DNA of 8,362 bases from Gammaproteobacteria bacterium (GCA_029243665.1 JAQWRO010000063.1:1-8362); one strand, 5' to 3'. Positions 1 through 6,496 are shown, counted from the stretch's first letter. Program-made: numbers and translations. Notes: generated from the sequence alone by a model not told the origin.

Positions 1-303
1 CTTTATACCTTCATATGCAAATAAAATACCAATTATGATAATGAGTAATGACATAAATAACATTGCCATTGTCTCGATACGTTGGTGACCATAAGGATGT
101 GTTTCATCAGCAGGTACACTACCTATGTGCGCTGCCCAATAAACAAACACATCTGTAAAAAGATCAGTAATGGAATGAACGCCATCAACGACTAATGATT
201 TAGAGTTACCTATATGACCAATGACAACTTTGATAATAGCCATTAAACCATTACAAATTGCACTTAATATAGTTGCAAATTTAGCTTTTTGAACGTCTTT
301 CAT
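1..303 (-). CDS. Cation diffusion facilitator family metal transporter (N-terminal part, runs off the window)
   Basis: Reading the minus strand from the ATG at 303 gives 101 residues with no stop before the window edge, so only the N-terminal third is present. The family exports divalent metal cations (Zn, Fe, Mn, Co) across the inner membrane in exchange for protons. Visible signatures are a first membrane helix at about residues 9-30, a metal-site segment with D40, H43, D47 and D51 (a DGxHSxxD pattern at the start of TM2), and the loop motif HPYGHQRIE at residues 69-77, followed by a third hydrophobic helix at about 80-97. The HxxxD pair is often linked with zinc, but the substrate cannot be settled from this fragment. 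The start lies inside the end of the upstream permease gene (23-bp overlap) and has no clear ribosome-binding site, suggesting translational coupling. FieF-like and MMT1-like members cannot be told apart here. Confidence 0.9.
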   Translation of the reverse strand, partial: MKDVQKAKFATILSAICNGLMAIIKVVIGHIGNSKSLVVDGVHSITDLFTDVFVYWAAHIGSVPADETHPYGHQRIETMAMLFMSLLIIIIGILFAYEGIK

Positions 304-1660
304 GATAATAAATACAATACATTGCTGGCAATGAAAATGATATAATACACATTATCACACTTAATGCATATATGACAATCTCGTTTCCAAAAATACGAGC
401 AGGGGGCATTAGAACCGCGAATAAAGCAAATATTGAAAAAATGAAACCTATTATTCCAGCAAGAAAAATAAGTTTATTTAACAAATATGATTTAAACTGA
501 TATATTTGATTAGAAATTGATAGCTTAATAAAAGCTAGAAATAATAATAAATACATTAAAAGATATAAGCCAGCTGGTATAATGGTTAATACCCAGTAAC
601 TTTTATTTGTTGAGTCAAAAATGATAAATAGAAAGCTCAAAATCGTTACAATAATTGCTTGAATGTATAACATGTAAGTTGGCATTTCATGCTGATTTTC
701 ATGCAAAAACTGCTTAGGAAGAAAGCCATCTTTTGCAGTTACCATTAAGCCTCTTATGGGTGCAATTATCCAGTTTATAAGTCCGCCAAAAGAGCCAAGA
801 AGAATCAAAAGAGCGAAAATTGGTTCAAATTTGCCATAACCAAACTTTGTAAGACTTTCAGAAAAAATAAAGAAAATCGAATTGATGAAATCAATTTTTT
901 CAATTGGTACTAGGGCTAGAATTGAAAAACTGCCGACGATTAAAGAAATAATGATTACCAACATAGCTAAAAGCATTGCAATTGTATAGTTTCGTTGAGG
1001 ATTTTTAATATTTGGGACATGAACAGCTGTAATTTCCAAGCCAGCAAGGCTTAAGCACATAATACCAATAACAGAAAAGTCTAATTGTGAAATTGGGTGC
1101 CATTCAAACATATGTATGAATACTTCTTTGTTATAATATGAATAGCCACTTGCTTCCCAATAATATGTAAACATAATTAAACACACTAAAGGCACAATAA
1201 GACCAAGAACTGTACAATAAAGACTTAATTTGGCTGTTAATTCAATGCCCCTTAAATTAACCCATGTTGATGCCCAAAAAATAATAATGACCATGCTCGT
1301 AAGTCCATAGGCATCTAGACTTGTATAAAAGATATGTGCAAATGCTTCAGCAATAAAAGCGACTATTGAAGGAAACCAAACGACATTTTCAACCCATTGT
1401 AACCAAATAGCAAAAAAACCAAACTTTTTGCCAAATGCCTCAGAAATCCAAAGATATATCCCACCTTCTTGTTTTGAATAGGTCATTGCATAAGTCATTG
1501 TGACAAGTCCACATGGTACAAAAAAGCAAAGGCCTACTAAAGTGTAAAGTTGAATAATTTGACCGCCATAAATTGCTACTGATGGTAAGTTTCGAATATT
1601 GTCTATTGAAACAATAATCATAGCAATTAAAGGGAGTAATTTTATATTTCCTTTAATCAT
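281..1660 (-). CDS. APC-superfamily amino-acid permease, GadC-like (glutamate:GABA antiporter family)
   Basis: The 459-residue protein has about 12 hydrophobic helices, as expected for an inner-membrane amino-acid/amine transporter. Recognisable segments are the first-helix region with RNLPSVAIYGGQ (residues 23-34), EGGIYLWISEAFG (65-77), GLEITAVHVPNIKNPQRNY (207-225) and INWIIAPIRGLMVTAKDGFLP (295-315). From memory the last two align with E. coli GadC GVEASATHVNEMSNPGRDY and [20 protein letters not shown]. The protein ends a few residues after the last helix (HERRSKS), so it lacks the roughly 40-residue C-plug that closes GadC at neutral pH. Substrate is inferred only at family level; a YjeM-like or arginine/agmatine-type exchanger is also possible. 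The ATG at 1660 keeps the full first helix. It has no Shine-Dalgarno sequence but a TATAGT box lies 7 nt upstream. It overlaps the metal-transporter gene downstream and is probably cotranscribed with it. Confidence 0.85.
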   Translation of the reverse strand: MIKGNIKLLPLIAMIIVSIDNIRNLPSVAIYGGQIIQLYTLVGLCFFVPCGLVTMTYAMTYSKQEGGIYLWISEAFGKKFGFFAIWLQWVENVVWFPSIVAFIAEAFAHIFYTSLDAYGLTSMVIIIFWASTWVNLRGIELTAKLSLYCTVLGLIVPLVCLIMFTYYWEASGYSYYNKEVFIHMFEWHPISQLDFSVIGIMCLSLAGLEITAVHVPNIKNPQRNYTIAMLLAMLVIIISLIVGSFSILALVPIEKIDFINSIFFIFSESLTKFGYGKFEPIFALLILLGSFGGLINWIIAPIRGLMVTAKDGFLPKQFLHENQHEMPTYMLYIQAIIVTILSFLFIIFDSTNKSYWVLTIIPAGLYLLMYLLLFLAFIKLSISNQIYQFKSYLLNKLIFLAGIIGFIFSIFALFAVLMPPARIFGNEIVIYALSVIMCIISFSLPAMYCIYYHERRSKS

Positions 1661-1767
1661 AAGAGCTACTATATCAAACTAGAAACTATTCTGCATAAAA
1701 AATTCTAATCTCTACTTTTCACCTAATTAAAAAAAATCTTGAATTTTTTTAAGAATTATCTAAATAT

Positions 1768-1811
1768 TTGACTTATAAAATAAAATAAAATAAGCAAGTA
1801 TAAAGTATAAT
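1768..1811 (+). promoter_or_regulatory. Candidate promoter region of the 326-residue membrane protein, with TAAAA repeat
   Basis: A TTGACT hexamer (1768-1773) is followed by three and a half tandem copies of TAAAA (1776-1793) and then by two -10-like boxes, TATAAA (1799-1804) and TATAAT (1806-1811), which sit in a 7-bp tandem duplication AAGTATA (1796-1809). The TATAAT would place a start site near 1818, just upstream of the ribosome-binding site. The distance from TTGACT to either box (25 or 32 bp) is too long for a standard sigma70 promoter, so the -35 assignment is doubtful. Confidence 0.35.
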
Positions 1812-1822
1812 TTACAACATTT

Positions 1823-1827
1823 GGTGA
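1823..1827 (+). promoter_or_regulatory. Ribosome-binding site GGTGA of the membrane protein
   Basis: GGTGA, complementary to part of the 16S anti-Shine-Dalgarno sequence, ends 4 nt before the ATG at 1832. It supports that start, though the spacing is rather short. Confidence 0.4.
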
Positions 1828-1831
1828 AACT

Positions 1832-2812
1832 ATGTCTCAAAAATTAATCGAATCTGTTCTAAAAACTCCTTTTGATAGTGACTTAACTTATGAGCTAAAA
1901 ATAGAAACTATAATATCTGCTTTAAGAAATATCATTGAAAGTGATAAAAATAAATTTCATCTTCTTCATATACAAATTGGGCTATCTCAATTAGCAAGTG
2001 ATCATAAAAAAGATCTATTTGAGCATCCTCTTTTTAAAATCAATAATAACTCGAGTGATACAACTCTAATTCAAGCCGACGTTGTTCCTGAGAAATTTAA
2101 GGCATTTATGCAAGAAGAAAGTAATATATGTTTGACACAAAATCTTATAGACTGTTATAAACAGAAAAAAAGTTTTTATAACTCAGTAGAATTATCAAAA
2201 AAAGTTTACAGTATTCTATTTTCAACCGTTCTTCGTAGGACATTATGTTTGGTAGGTTTGTATTTGATGCTATTTACAGCTGTACCATTGATGCCACTAG
2301 CCCAAACTATAGGTACCATACCTATGTTAAGCTCTATATATGACCATCAATTATTAGCAAGTAAGCTTAGTAAAGATCGAAGATTCTCCCCAAACGAAGT
2401 AATTGCTATGACAATTTTAATTACTGCCTTTGGTATTATTATGACGACTTTATGTATAACATTTGCTAAACACCCTTTGATTACATTTCCCTTATACATA
2501 CTTGCAACTGCATTTTTTAATTTTCATATAAATAATGATAAATTTACGACAATATATAATGAAAAGATAGGAAGACTTAGAAGAAATCTTTTTATACAAA
2601 AAGAAATAACAAGTAAAGCTTTGAATAGATTTTTAAAAAAATATGAATTATCATCCGAAAGCCTTTCAGATAATAAAAAATCATCTGAAAATATCCAATC
2701 AGCTAATGAGTTATCATTATTTAATGAAAGCTCTTTGATCAATAAAACAACTTTTGACAATCAACAAGATCAAATTATGGAATCTATTTTAAGTAGCGAA
2801 TATATAAAATAA
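1832..2812 (+). CDS. Unrecognised membrane protein, 326 residues
   Basis: I do not recognise this protein. It has a soluble, mostly polar N-terminal part of about 130 residues and then two or three hydrophobic segments: about 137-156 (starting after R135-R136), 189-211 and 213-231. The last two are separated only by a tight AKHP turn. A basic, helix-prone stretch follows (about 243-271, with GRLRRN and RFLKKY), then a C-terminal tail of about 55 residues rich in Ser, Asn and Glu with loosely repeated SSESLSD / KSSENIQS / FNESSL units. There is no N-terminal signal peptide. The gene stands alone, divergent from the permease and convergent to mnmA, with its own candidate promoter. Codon use is AT-rich like its neighbours, and a single uninterrupted frame with a ribosome-binding site argues that it is real. 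A lineage-specific inner-membrane protein is the safest call; a secreted effector with membrane hairpins is possible but unproven. Confidence 0.75.
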   Translation: MSQKLIESVLKTPFDSDLTYELKIETIISALRNIIESDKNKFHLLHIQIGLSQLASDHKKDLFEHPLFKINNNSSDTTLIQADVVPEKFKAFMQEESNICLTQNLIDCYKQKKSFYNSVELSKKVYSILFSTVLRRTLCLVGLYLMLFTAVPLMPLAQTIGTIPMLSSIYDHQLLASKLSKDRRFSPNEVIAMTILITAFGIIMTTLCITFAKHPLITFPLYILATAFFNFHINNDKFTTIYNEKIGRLRRNLFIQKEITSKALNRFLKKYELSSESLSDNKKSSENIQSANELSLFNESSLINKTTFDNQQDQIMESILSSEYIK

Positions 2813-2933
2813 AATGGCACTCATAAATAGCTTCGAAGGTTAGTAATAATCATATGACGAATTTTTTACCTTATTCAACAATCCTTAAGTCAAATTAGGA
2901 TAAGAAATACCACTAAGCCCACAAGAACTTTAA

Positions 2934-4043
2934 TCATTCAGCATAATTAATTTTAGATATCTGTCCACCACCAAGACAGATCAATTCATGATATAAAACA
3001 CACCATTGACCAAGAGATAATTGATATACAGGTTCTTTGAAAAAGACTTCAACATTAATATCATCAATTTTTTTTATTTGAATCGATAAAAGCTTTCCAC
3101 CATGTCTTGTTTTACACTTGATATTAGACTGATTTAAGCAGCTTAAATGATTGAACGACTGACAAACCACTGAAGTTACACGATACTTTTCTTGATGTGG
3201 ATGCTGAGAAATGACTAATTCATTTGATTGTAAACGTTTTTCAACCACAAACCATGGCTTTTGGTCTGCACCTTTCACCCCACCAATGTTTAAACCTTGT
3301 CGTTGACCTAGTGTATAAAAGATAACACCATCATGTTTGCCTAATAATTCTCCGGTTTCTGATATTATATTACCTTGTGCAGCAATGATGTAACTTTCTA
3401 AGAAAGGTTTGATTGCAGCAGGTCCGACAAAACAAATACCCGTGCTATCTTTTTTATCTGCAACCACAAGATTTTGTGCTTGAGCAATAGCTCTTACTTG
3501 TTTTTTTTCAAGACCACCCAAAGGAAATATTAATTTATTTAAGTACTGTTTTTTAATTGAGCACAAAAAGTAAGTTTGGTCTTTGTGAGTATCTTTAGAA
3601 CATATCAATTTTGCTTCTTGATCATCATTCATCATTATGCTTGAATAGTGACCTGTAGCTAAATAGTCAAAATTTAATTTTTTTATATATTGAAAGAAAT
3701 GTTCAAATTTAATATATTTATTACACCAAATATCAGGGTTTGGTACCCAACCAGATTTATATTGCTTAAGCATTTCTTGGAATACTTCTTTATAATATGC
3801 CTTCTCAAAATTAATAACTTCAAATTCAATATCTAATTGATTTGCAATATATTCGGCATCTTTTTGATCAAATTGTTGATTACACAATACGTCATTATCT
3901 TGCCAATTTTTCATGTAAAATCCTTTTACAATACAACCAGCTTCTTTAAGTAGGTATGCTGTAACGGCTGAGTCAACACCACCAGATAGACCAACAGCCA
4001 CTTTCTTTCCTTTGTACTTTGCATTGATAATAGAGGGTAACAT
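2934..4043 (-). CDS. mnmA: tRNA-specific 2-thiouridylase MnmA
   Basis: MnmA is the cytoplasmic enzyme that adds sulfur to uridine-34 of tRNA-Lys, -Glu and -Gln, using ATP and a persulfide relayed from IscS through the Tus proteins. With residues counted from the upstream GTG at 4058, it shows the PP-loop SGGVDS (25-30), the nucleophile Cys112 in NPDIWCNKYIKF, ATGHYSS (134-140) and the persulfide-carrying Cys209 in DSTGICFVG. The C-terminal beta-barrel part also matches the family. I prefer the ATG at 4043 (residue 6; 369-residue product) because AAAGG stands 5 nt upstream of it and the extra residues precede the conserved N-terminus. The GTG at 4058 has no ribosome-binding site. The gene is divergent from icd, an arrangement resembling that in other gammaproteobacteria. 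It converges on the membrane-protein gene, with no convincing terminator between them (2813-2933). Confidence 0.96.
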   Translation of the reverse strand: MLPSIINAKYKGKKVAVGLSGGVDSAVTAYLLKEAGCIVKGFYMKNWQDNDVLCNQQFDQKDAEYIANQLDIEFEVINFEKAYYKEVFQEMLKQYKSGWVPNPDIWCNKYIKFEHFFQYIKKLNFDYLATGHYSSIMMNDDQEAKLICSKDTHKDQTYFLCSIKKQYLNKLIFPLGGLEKKQVRAIAQAQNLVVADKKDSTGICFVGPAAIKPFLESYIIAAQGNIISETGELLGKHDGVIFYTLGQRQGLNIGGVKGADQKPWFVVEKRLQSNELVISQHPHQEKYRVTSVVCQSFNHLSCLNQSNIKCKTRHGGKLLSIQIKKIDDINVEVFFKEPVYQLSLGQWCVLYHELICLGGGQISKINYAE

Positions 4044-4044
4044 G

Positions 4045-4073
4045 TTGACCTTTTTCACATATTATGACATATT
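4045..4073 (+). promoter_or_regulatory. Candidate icd promoter
   Basis: TTGACC (4045-4050) and CATATT (4068-4073) are separated by 17 bp, matching the sigma70 consensus at five and four of six positions. A start site near 4080 would give icd a leader of about 30 nt. The -35 box lies in the leader of the divergent mnmA gene, so the two promoters would share this short region. For mnmA I see only weak minus-strand -10-like boxes (CATAAT, TATAAA) between 4059 and 4085. Confidence 0.3.
4049..4053 (-). promoter_or_regulatory. Ribosome-binding site AAAGG deciding the mnmA start
   Basis: On the minus strand AAAGG precedes the ATG at 4043 by 5 nt (TCAAC). It lies inside the coding sequence that would be used from the GTG at 4058, so it argues for the shorter protein. 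Confidence 0.5.
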
Positions 4074-4097
4074 TATATCTTTTTTAATAGAATTTTT

Positions 4098-4102
4098 AAG
4101 GA
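4098..4102 (+). promoter_or_regulatory. Ribosome-binding site AAGGA of icd
   Basis: AAGGA lies 6 nt upstream of the ATG at 4109, the best-formed Shine-Dalgarno sequence in the window. It fits the high expression usual for isocitrate dehydrogenase. Confidence 0.7.
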
Positions 4103-4108
4103 TCTAAA

Positions 4109-5359
4109 ATGAGTCAAGTATCAATCCCAACACAAGGCGAAAAAATAACATATGATAATTCCACTATGGTTGTACCAGATCATCCTAGGATTCCATATAT
4201 TATAGGAGATGGTATTGGAATTGATATTACACCTGTGATGATTAAAGTTGTCAATGCAGCCGTTAATAAAGCATATAATAATACAAAAAAAATTGAATGG
4301 TTCGAAGTTTTTGCTGGTGAAAAGGGTGCTGAAAAATATGGTGAAAAAGAAGGCTGGTTACCTGAAGAAACCTGTGAACTCATCAAAGATCACCATGTTG
4401 CAATTAAAGGACCTCTAACAACACCAGTTGGCGGTGGTATGCGTTCAATAAATGTTAAAATCAGACAATTGCTAGATTTGTATTTATGTTTACGTCCAGT
4501 AAGGTATTTTAATGGTGTTCCGTCACCTTTAAAAAGACCAGAAGATACAGATATGGTAATTTTTAGAGAAAACTCTGAAGACATTTATGCAGGCATTGAA
4601 TTTAAGTCTGGTACCGACCAATGCAGAAAAGTAATAGATTTCTTGTTAAATGATATGGATGTCACTTCTATTAGATTTCCAAATACAGCTGGTGTAGGTG
4701 TTAAGGTTATATCACAAGAAGGAACATCTAGATTAATTGAGAAAGCGATTCAGTATGCGATTGATAACGATAAAAAAAATGTAACAATAGTGCATAAAGG
4801 CAATATAATGAAATTTACAGAAGGTAGTTTTAGAGACTGGAGTTACGAAGTAGCGCGTGAAAAATTTGGTGCCAAACCACTCGATGGTGGCCCTTGGCAT
4901 TACATTGAACATAATGGTAAGAAAATCATTATTAATGACGTGATTGCAGATGCATTTTTACAACAAATTATTTTAAGACCCAAAGATTATGATGTAGTTG
5001 CTACCATGAATCTTAATGGGGATTACATATCAGACGCACTAGCCGCACAGGTTGGGGGCATTGGCATAGCTCCAGGAGCTAATTTAAATGATGATACAGC
5101 CGTCTTTGAAGCAACACATGGTACTGCACCTGGGTATGCTGGATTAGATAAAGTTAACCCATCTTCATTAATCTTATCTGCAGAAATGATGTTAAGGCAT
5201 TTGAGATGGTTTGAGGCTGCAGATCTAATCATTAAAGGCATGGAAGGTGCTATTGCAAGTAAAAAAGTCACTTATGATTTTGAACGGTTAATGGATGATG
5301 CAACATTACTAAGTTGTTCAGAATTCGGTAATGCAATCATTGCTTCCATTAACGAATAA
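4109..5359 (+). CDS. icd: Isocitrate dehydrogenase (NADP-type, E. coli Icd family)
   Basis: Icd oxidatively decarboxylates isocitrate to 2-oxoglutarate in the cytoplasmic TCA cycle. At 416 residues it has the same length as E. coli Icd and aligns nearly end to end. Isocitrate-binding Ser113 (in GGGMRSINV), Arg119, Arg129 and Arg153 are present. So are Lys230 and the metal-binding aspartates Asp281, Asp305 and Asp309 (E. coli 283, 307, 311). Of the NADP-2'-phosphate contacts known in E. coli, Tyr345, Tyr391 and Arg395 are kept as Tyr343, Tyr389 and Arg393, but Lys344 is replaced by Gly342 (HGTAPGYAG). Ser113 is the residue phosphorylated by AceK in enteric bacteria; whether a kinase exists here is unknown. 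The gene has a strong ribosome-binding site, is divergent from mnmA, and its 3' end overlaps dusA by 29 bp. Confidence 0.97.
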   Translation: MSQVSIPTQGEKITYDNSTMVVPDHPRIPYIIGDGIGIDITPVMIKVVNAAVNKAYNNTKKIEWFEVFAGEKGAEKYGEKEGWLPEETCELIKDHHVAIKGPLTTPVGGGMRSINVKIRQLLDLYLCLRPVRYFNGVPSPLKRPEDTDMVIFRENSEDIYAGIEFKSGTDQCRKVIDFLLNDMDVTSIRFPNTAGVGVKVISQEGTSRLIEKAIQYAIDNDKKNVTIVHKGNIMKFTEGSFRDWSYEVAREKFGAKPLDGGPWHYIEHNGKKIIINDVIADAFLQQIILRPKDYDVVATMNLNGDYISDALAAQVGGIGIAPGANLNDDTAVFEATHGTAPGYAGLDKVNPSSLILSAEMMLRHLRWFEAADLIIKGMEGAIASKKVTYDFERLMDDATLLSCSEFGNAIIASINE

Positions 5360-6278
5360 AGTTATATCTATTGCACCAATGATGGGTTGGACAAATCCAT
5401 CATTGCAAAAACTCATTAAAGTCATTGCACCCAACATGATGTTTTACTCACAAATGTATCATGTTGAGGCTGTGATTCGAAGGCCTGATAAATTAACTTA
5501 TTTATCAGAAAATCTTATTTTTCAACTTGGTGGGTCAAGTCCTGAAAAATTTTTACAAGCTGGTCGAGTACTTAAAGATATTGGTATAAAAAAGATCAAT
5601 TTAAATATTGGCTGCCCAAGCCCTAAAGTTCAAAAGGGTAATTTTGGTGCATGTCTAATGAAAGAACCAAATTTAGTAGCTGAATGTTTAAGTGCACTTG
5701 CATCAAGTTATCACAGCAATCAACTCAGTGTAAAATGTAGACTGGGTGTAGACCATGATGATTCAGAATCATTTTTACATCATTTTATTGATACAATATC
5801 AAAAGAAACAGACATTAAAACATTTATAGTTCATGCTCGCAAAGCATGGCTATCGGGTTTAAATCCAAAACAAAATAGAGATATCCCACCACTTGATTAT
5901 GAGCGTGTTTATAGATTAAAAGAAAAACATCCTAAATTTCATATTGGCATTAATGGCGGCATCAATAAAATTTCAGATATTACAGAGCATTTAAAAATAT
6001 GCGATGAGGTTATGATTGGAAGATTAGTCTTGAATGATTTGTATAAAATTCACGAAATAGATGCGTACTATAATCAGTACAATACTTCATCAAGAGGGTC
6101 ACTATTAGAAAATTTAAAAGTGTATAATAAGGATACAGGAAGATTTTTACAATCCTTGTACAAAAGCATGCCAGGTTGTAAAGAATGGAGAAGAAAACTG
6201 CCAGAGATTGAAAATCTTAGGCAGCTCTTATCATTGTCACAGCAGAATAGCTTACTCGCCACCCAAGAAATCGGATGA
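5331..6278 (+). CDS. dusA: tRNA-dihydrouridine synthase A
   Basis: DusA is an FMN-dependent enzyme that reduces uridines 20 and 20a in the D-loop of tRNA, using NADPH. The 315-residue protein shows the flavin-barrel start SIAPMMGWT (13-21), QLGGSSPE (65-72), and NLNIGCPSPKVQ (90-101) with catalytic Cys95. It also has GACLM (106-110), the DusA-specific HARKAWLSGLNPKQNR (168-183), INGGI (207-211) and a C-terminal helical tRNA-binding part with MPGCKEWRRKLPE. The HARKAWLSGL signature separates it from DusB and DusC. The ATG at 5331 lies inside icd with a 29-bp overlap and no good ribosome-binding site, so translation is probably coupled to icd. The only other early option is a TTG at 5340; the next ATG, at residue 17, would cut into the barrel. 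The 3' end overlaps rpmE on the other strand by 27 bp and contains that gene's terminator. Confidence 0.96.
   Translation: MQSLLPLTNKVISIAPMMGWTNPSLQKLIKVIAPNMMFYSQMYHVEAVIRRPDKLTYLSENLIFQLGGSSPEKFLQAGRVLKDIGIKKINLNIGCPSPKVQKGNFGACLMKEPNLVAECLSALASSYHSNQLSVKCRLGVDHDDSESFLHHFIDTISKETDIKTFIVHARKAWLSGLNPKQNRDIPPLDYERVYRLKEKHPKFHIGINGGINKISDITEHLKICDEVMIGRLVLNDLYKIHEIDAYYNQYNTSSRGSLLENLKVYNKDTGRFLQSLYKSMPGCKEWRRKLPEIENLRQLLSLSQQNSLLATQEIG
6189..6224 (-). terminator. Rho-independent terminator of rpmE, inside the dusA coding sequence
   Basis: On the minus strand CTGCC and GGCAG (6220-6224 / 6198-6202) enclose a second perfect 5-bp stem AGATT/AATCT (6213-6217 / 6205-6209) with a TTC loop, with a 2x2 mismatch between the stems. 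The tract TTTTCTTCT follows directly (6197-6189), and G-U and A-U pairs can extend the base. It starts 28 nt after the rpmE stop codon. On the plus strand the hairpin is not followed by a T-run, so it should not stop dusA transcription. Confidence 0.75.
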
Positions 6279-6473
6279 GAATTTTTGCTTAAACTTATCT
6301 ATGGCACCAGCAGATAAAATCTTTCTTTTGCCTGTGTAAGCACTGTGGCAATTAGAGCAGACCTCTATGTTTAAAGTATCTTGGTTTAAAGTTGATAGAA
6401 TATCATATTTGGTATTGCAACCACTACATTCTACTTTTACTGTTGATATTTGAGGATGTATTGCGTTTTTCAT
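6252..6473 (-). CDS. rpmE: 50S ribosomal protein L31 (zinc-binding form)
   Basis: L31 is a small protein of the large ribosomal subunit that helps bridge to the 30S head. From the ATG at 6473 the product has 73 residues and begins MKNAIHP, matching E. coli MKKDIHP (70 residues). The upstream ATG at 6509 would add 12 residues absent from the family and lies beyond the promoter -10 box, so it is rejected. Four cysteines, C16, C19, C39 and C42, form a zinc-ribbon pattern. The first knuckle reads CSGC where E. coli and relatives have CSCG, and the spacing to the second knuckle is slightly altered. Typical CHxxYTGKRK and GAIDKF segments follow. A weak GTGA precedes the start by 4 nt. The gene is a single-gene transcription unit with promoter and terminator both visible, and its 3' end overlaps dusA by 27 bp. 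Confidence 0.93.
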   Translation of the reverse strand: MKNAIHPQISTVKVECSGCNTKYDILSTLNQDTLNIEVCSNCHSAYTGKRKILSAGAIDKFKQKFSSDFLGGE

Positions 6474-6496
6474 AAATTCACTTTTCAAAAAAATAT

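Noticed and set aside
1661..1767. T- and A-rich inverted stretches (such as TCTTGAATTTTTTTAAGA) as a terminator or operator
   Set aside because: Two genes diverge from here, so no terminator is expected, and the pairing is what homopolymer A/T runs give by chance.
2524..2760. 78-codon minus-strand open frame opposite the orphan membrane gene
   Set aside because: It lies wholly inside a longer plus-strand gene with a ribosome-binding site, has no promoter or ribosome-binding site of its own, and its protein is low-complexity. It is a shadow frame, as are the minus-strand frames inside icd, dusA and recJ.
2640..2812. C-terminal tail of the orphan protein as a type IV (Dot/Icm) secretion signal
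   Set aside because: The tail is Ser/Glu-rich, but I see no dense E-block or clear terminal hydrophobic motif, and no secretion genes are in the window; kept only as a possibility in the finding on that protein.
2814..2898. Two tiny plus-strand open frames (9 and 14 codons) after the orphan gene
   Set aside because: Neither has a ribosome-binding site and both are of a length expected by chance.
2881..2903. Inverted repeat ATCCT...AGGAT as a terminator between the orphan gene and mnmA
   Set aside because: The stem is only 5 bp and AT-rich, the loop is 11 nt, and no T-run follows on either strand.
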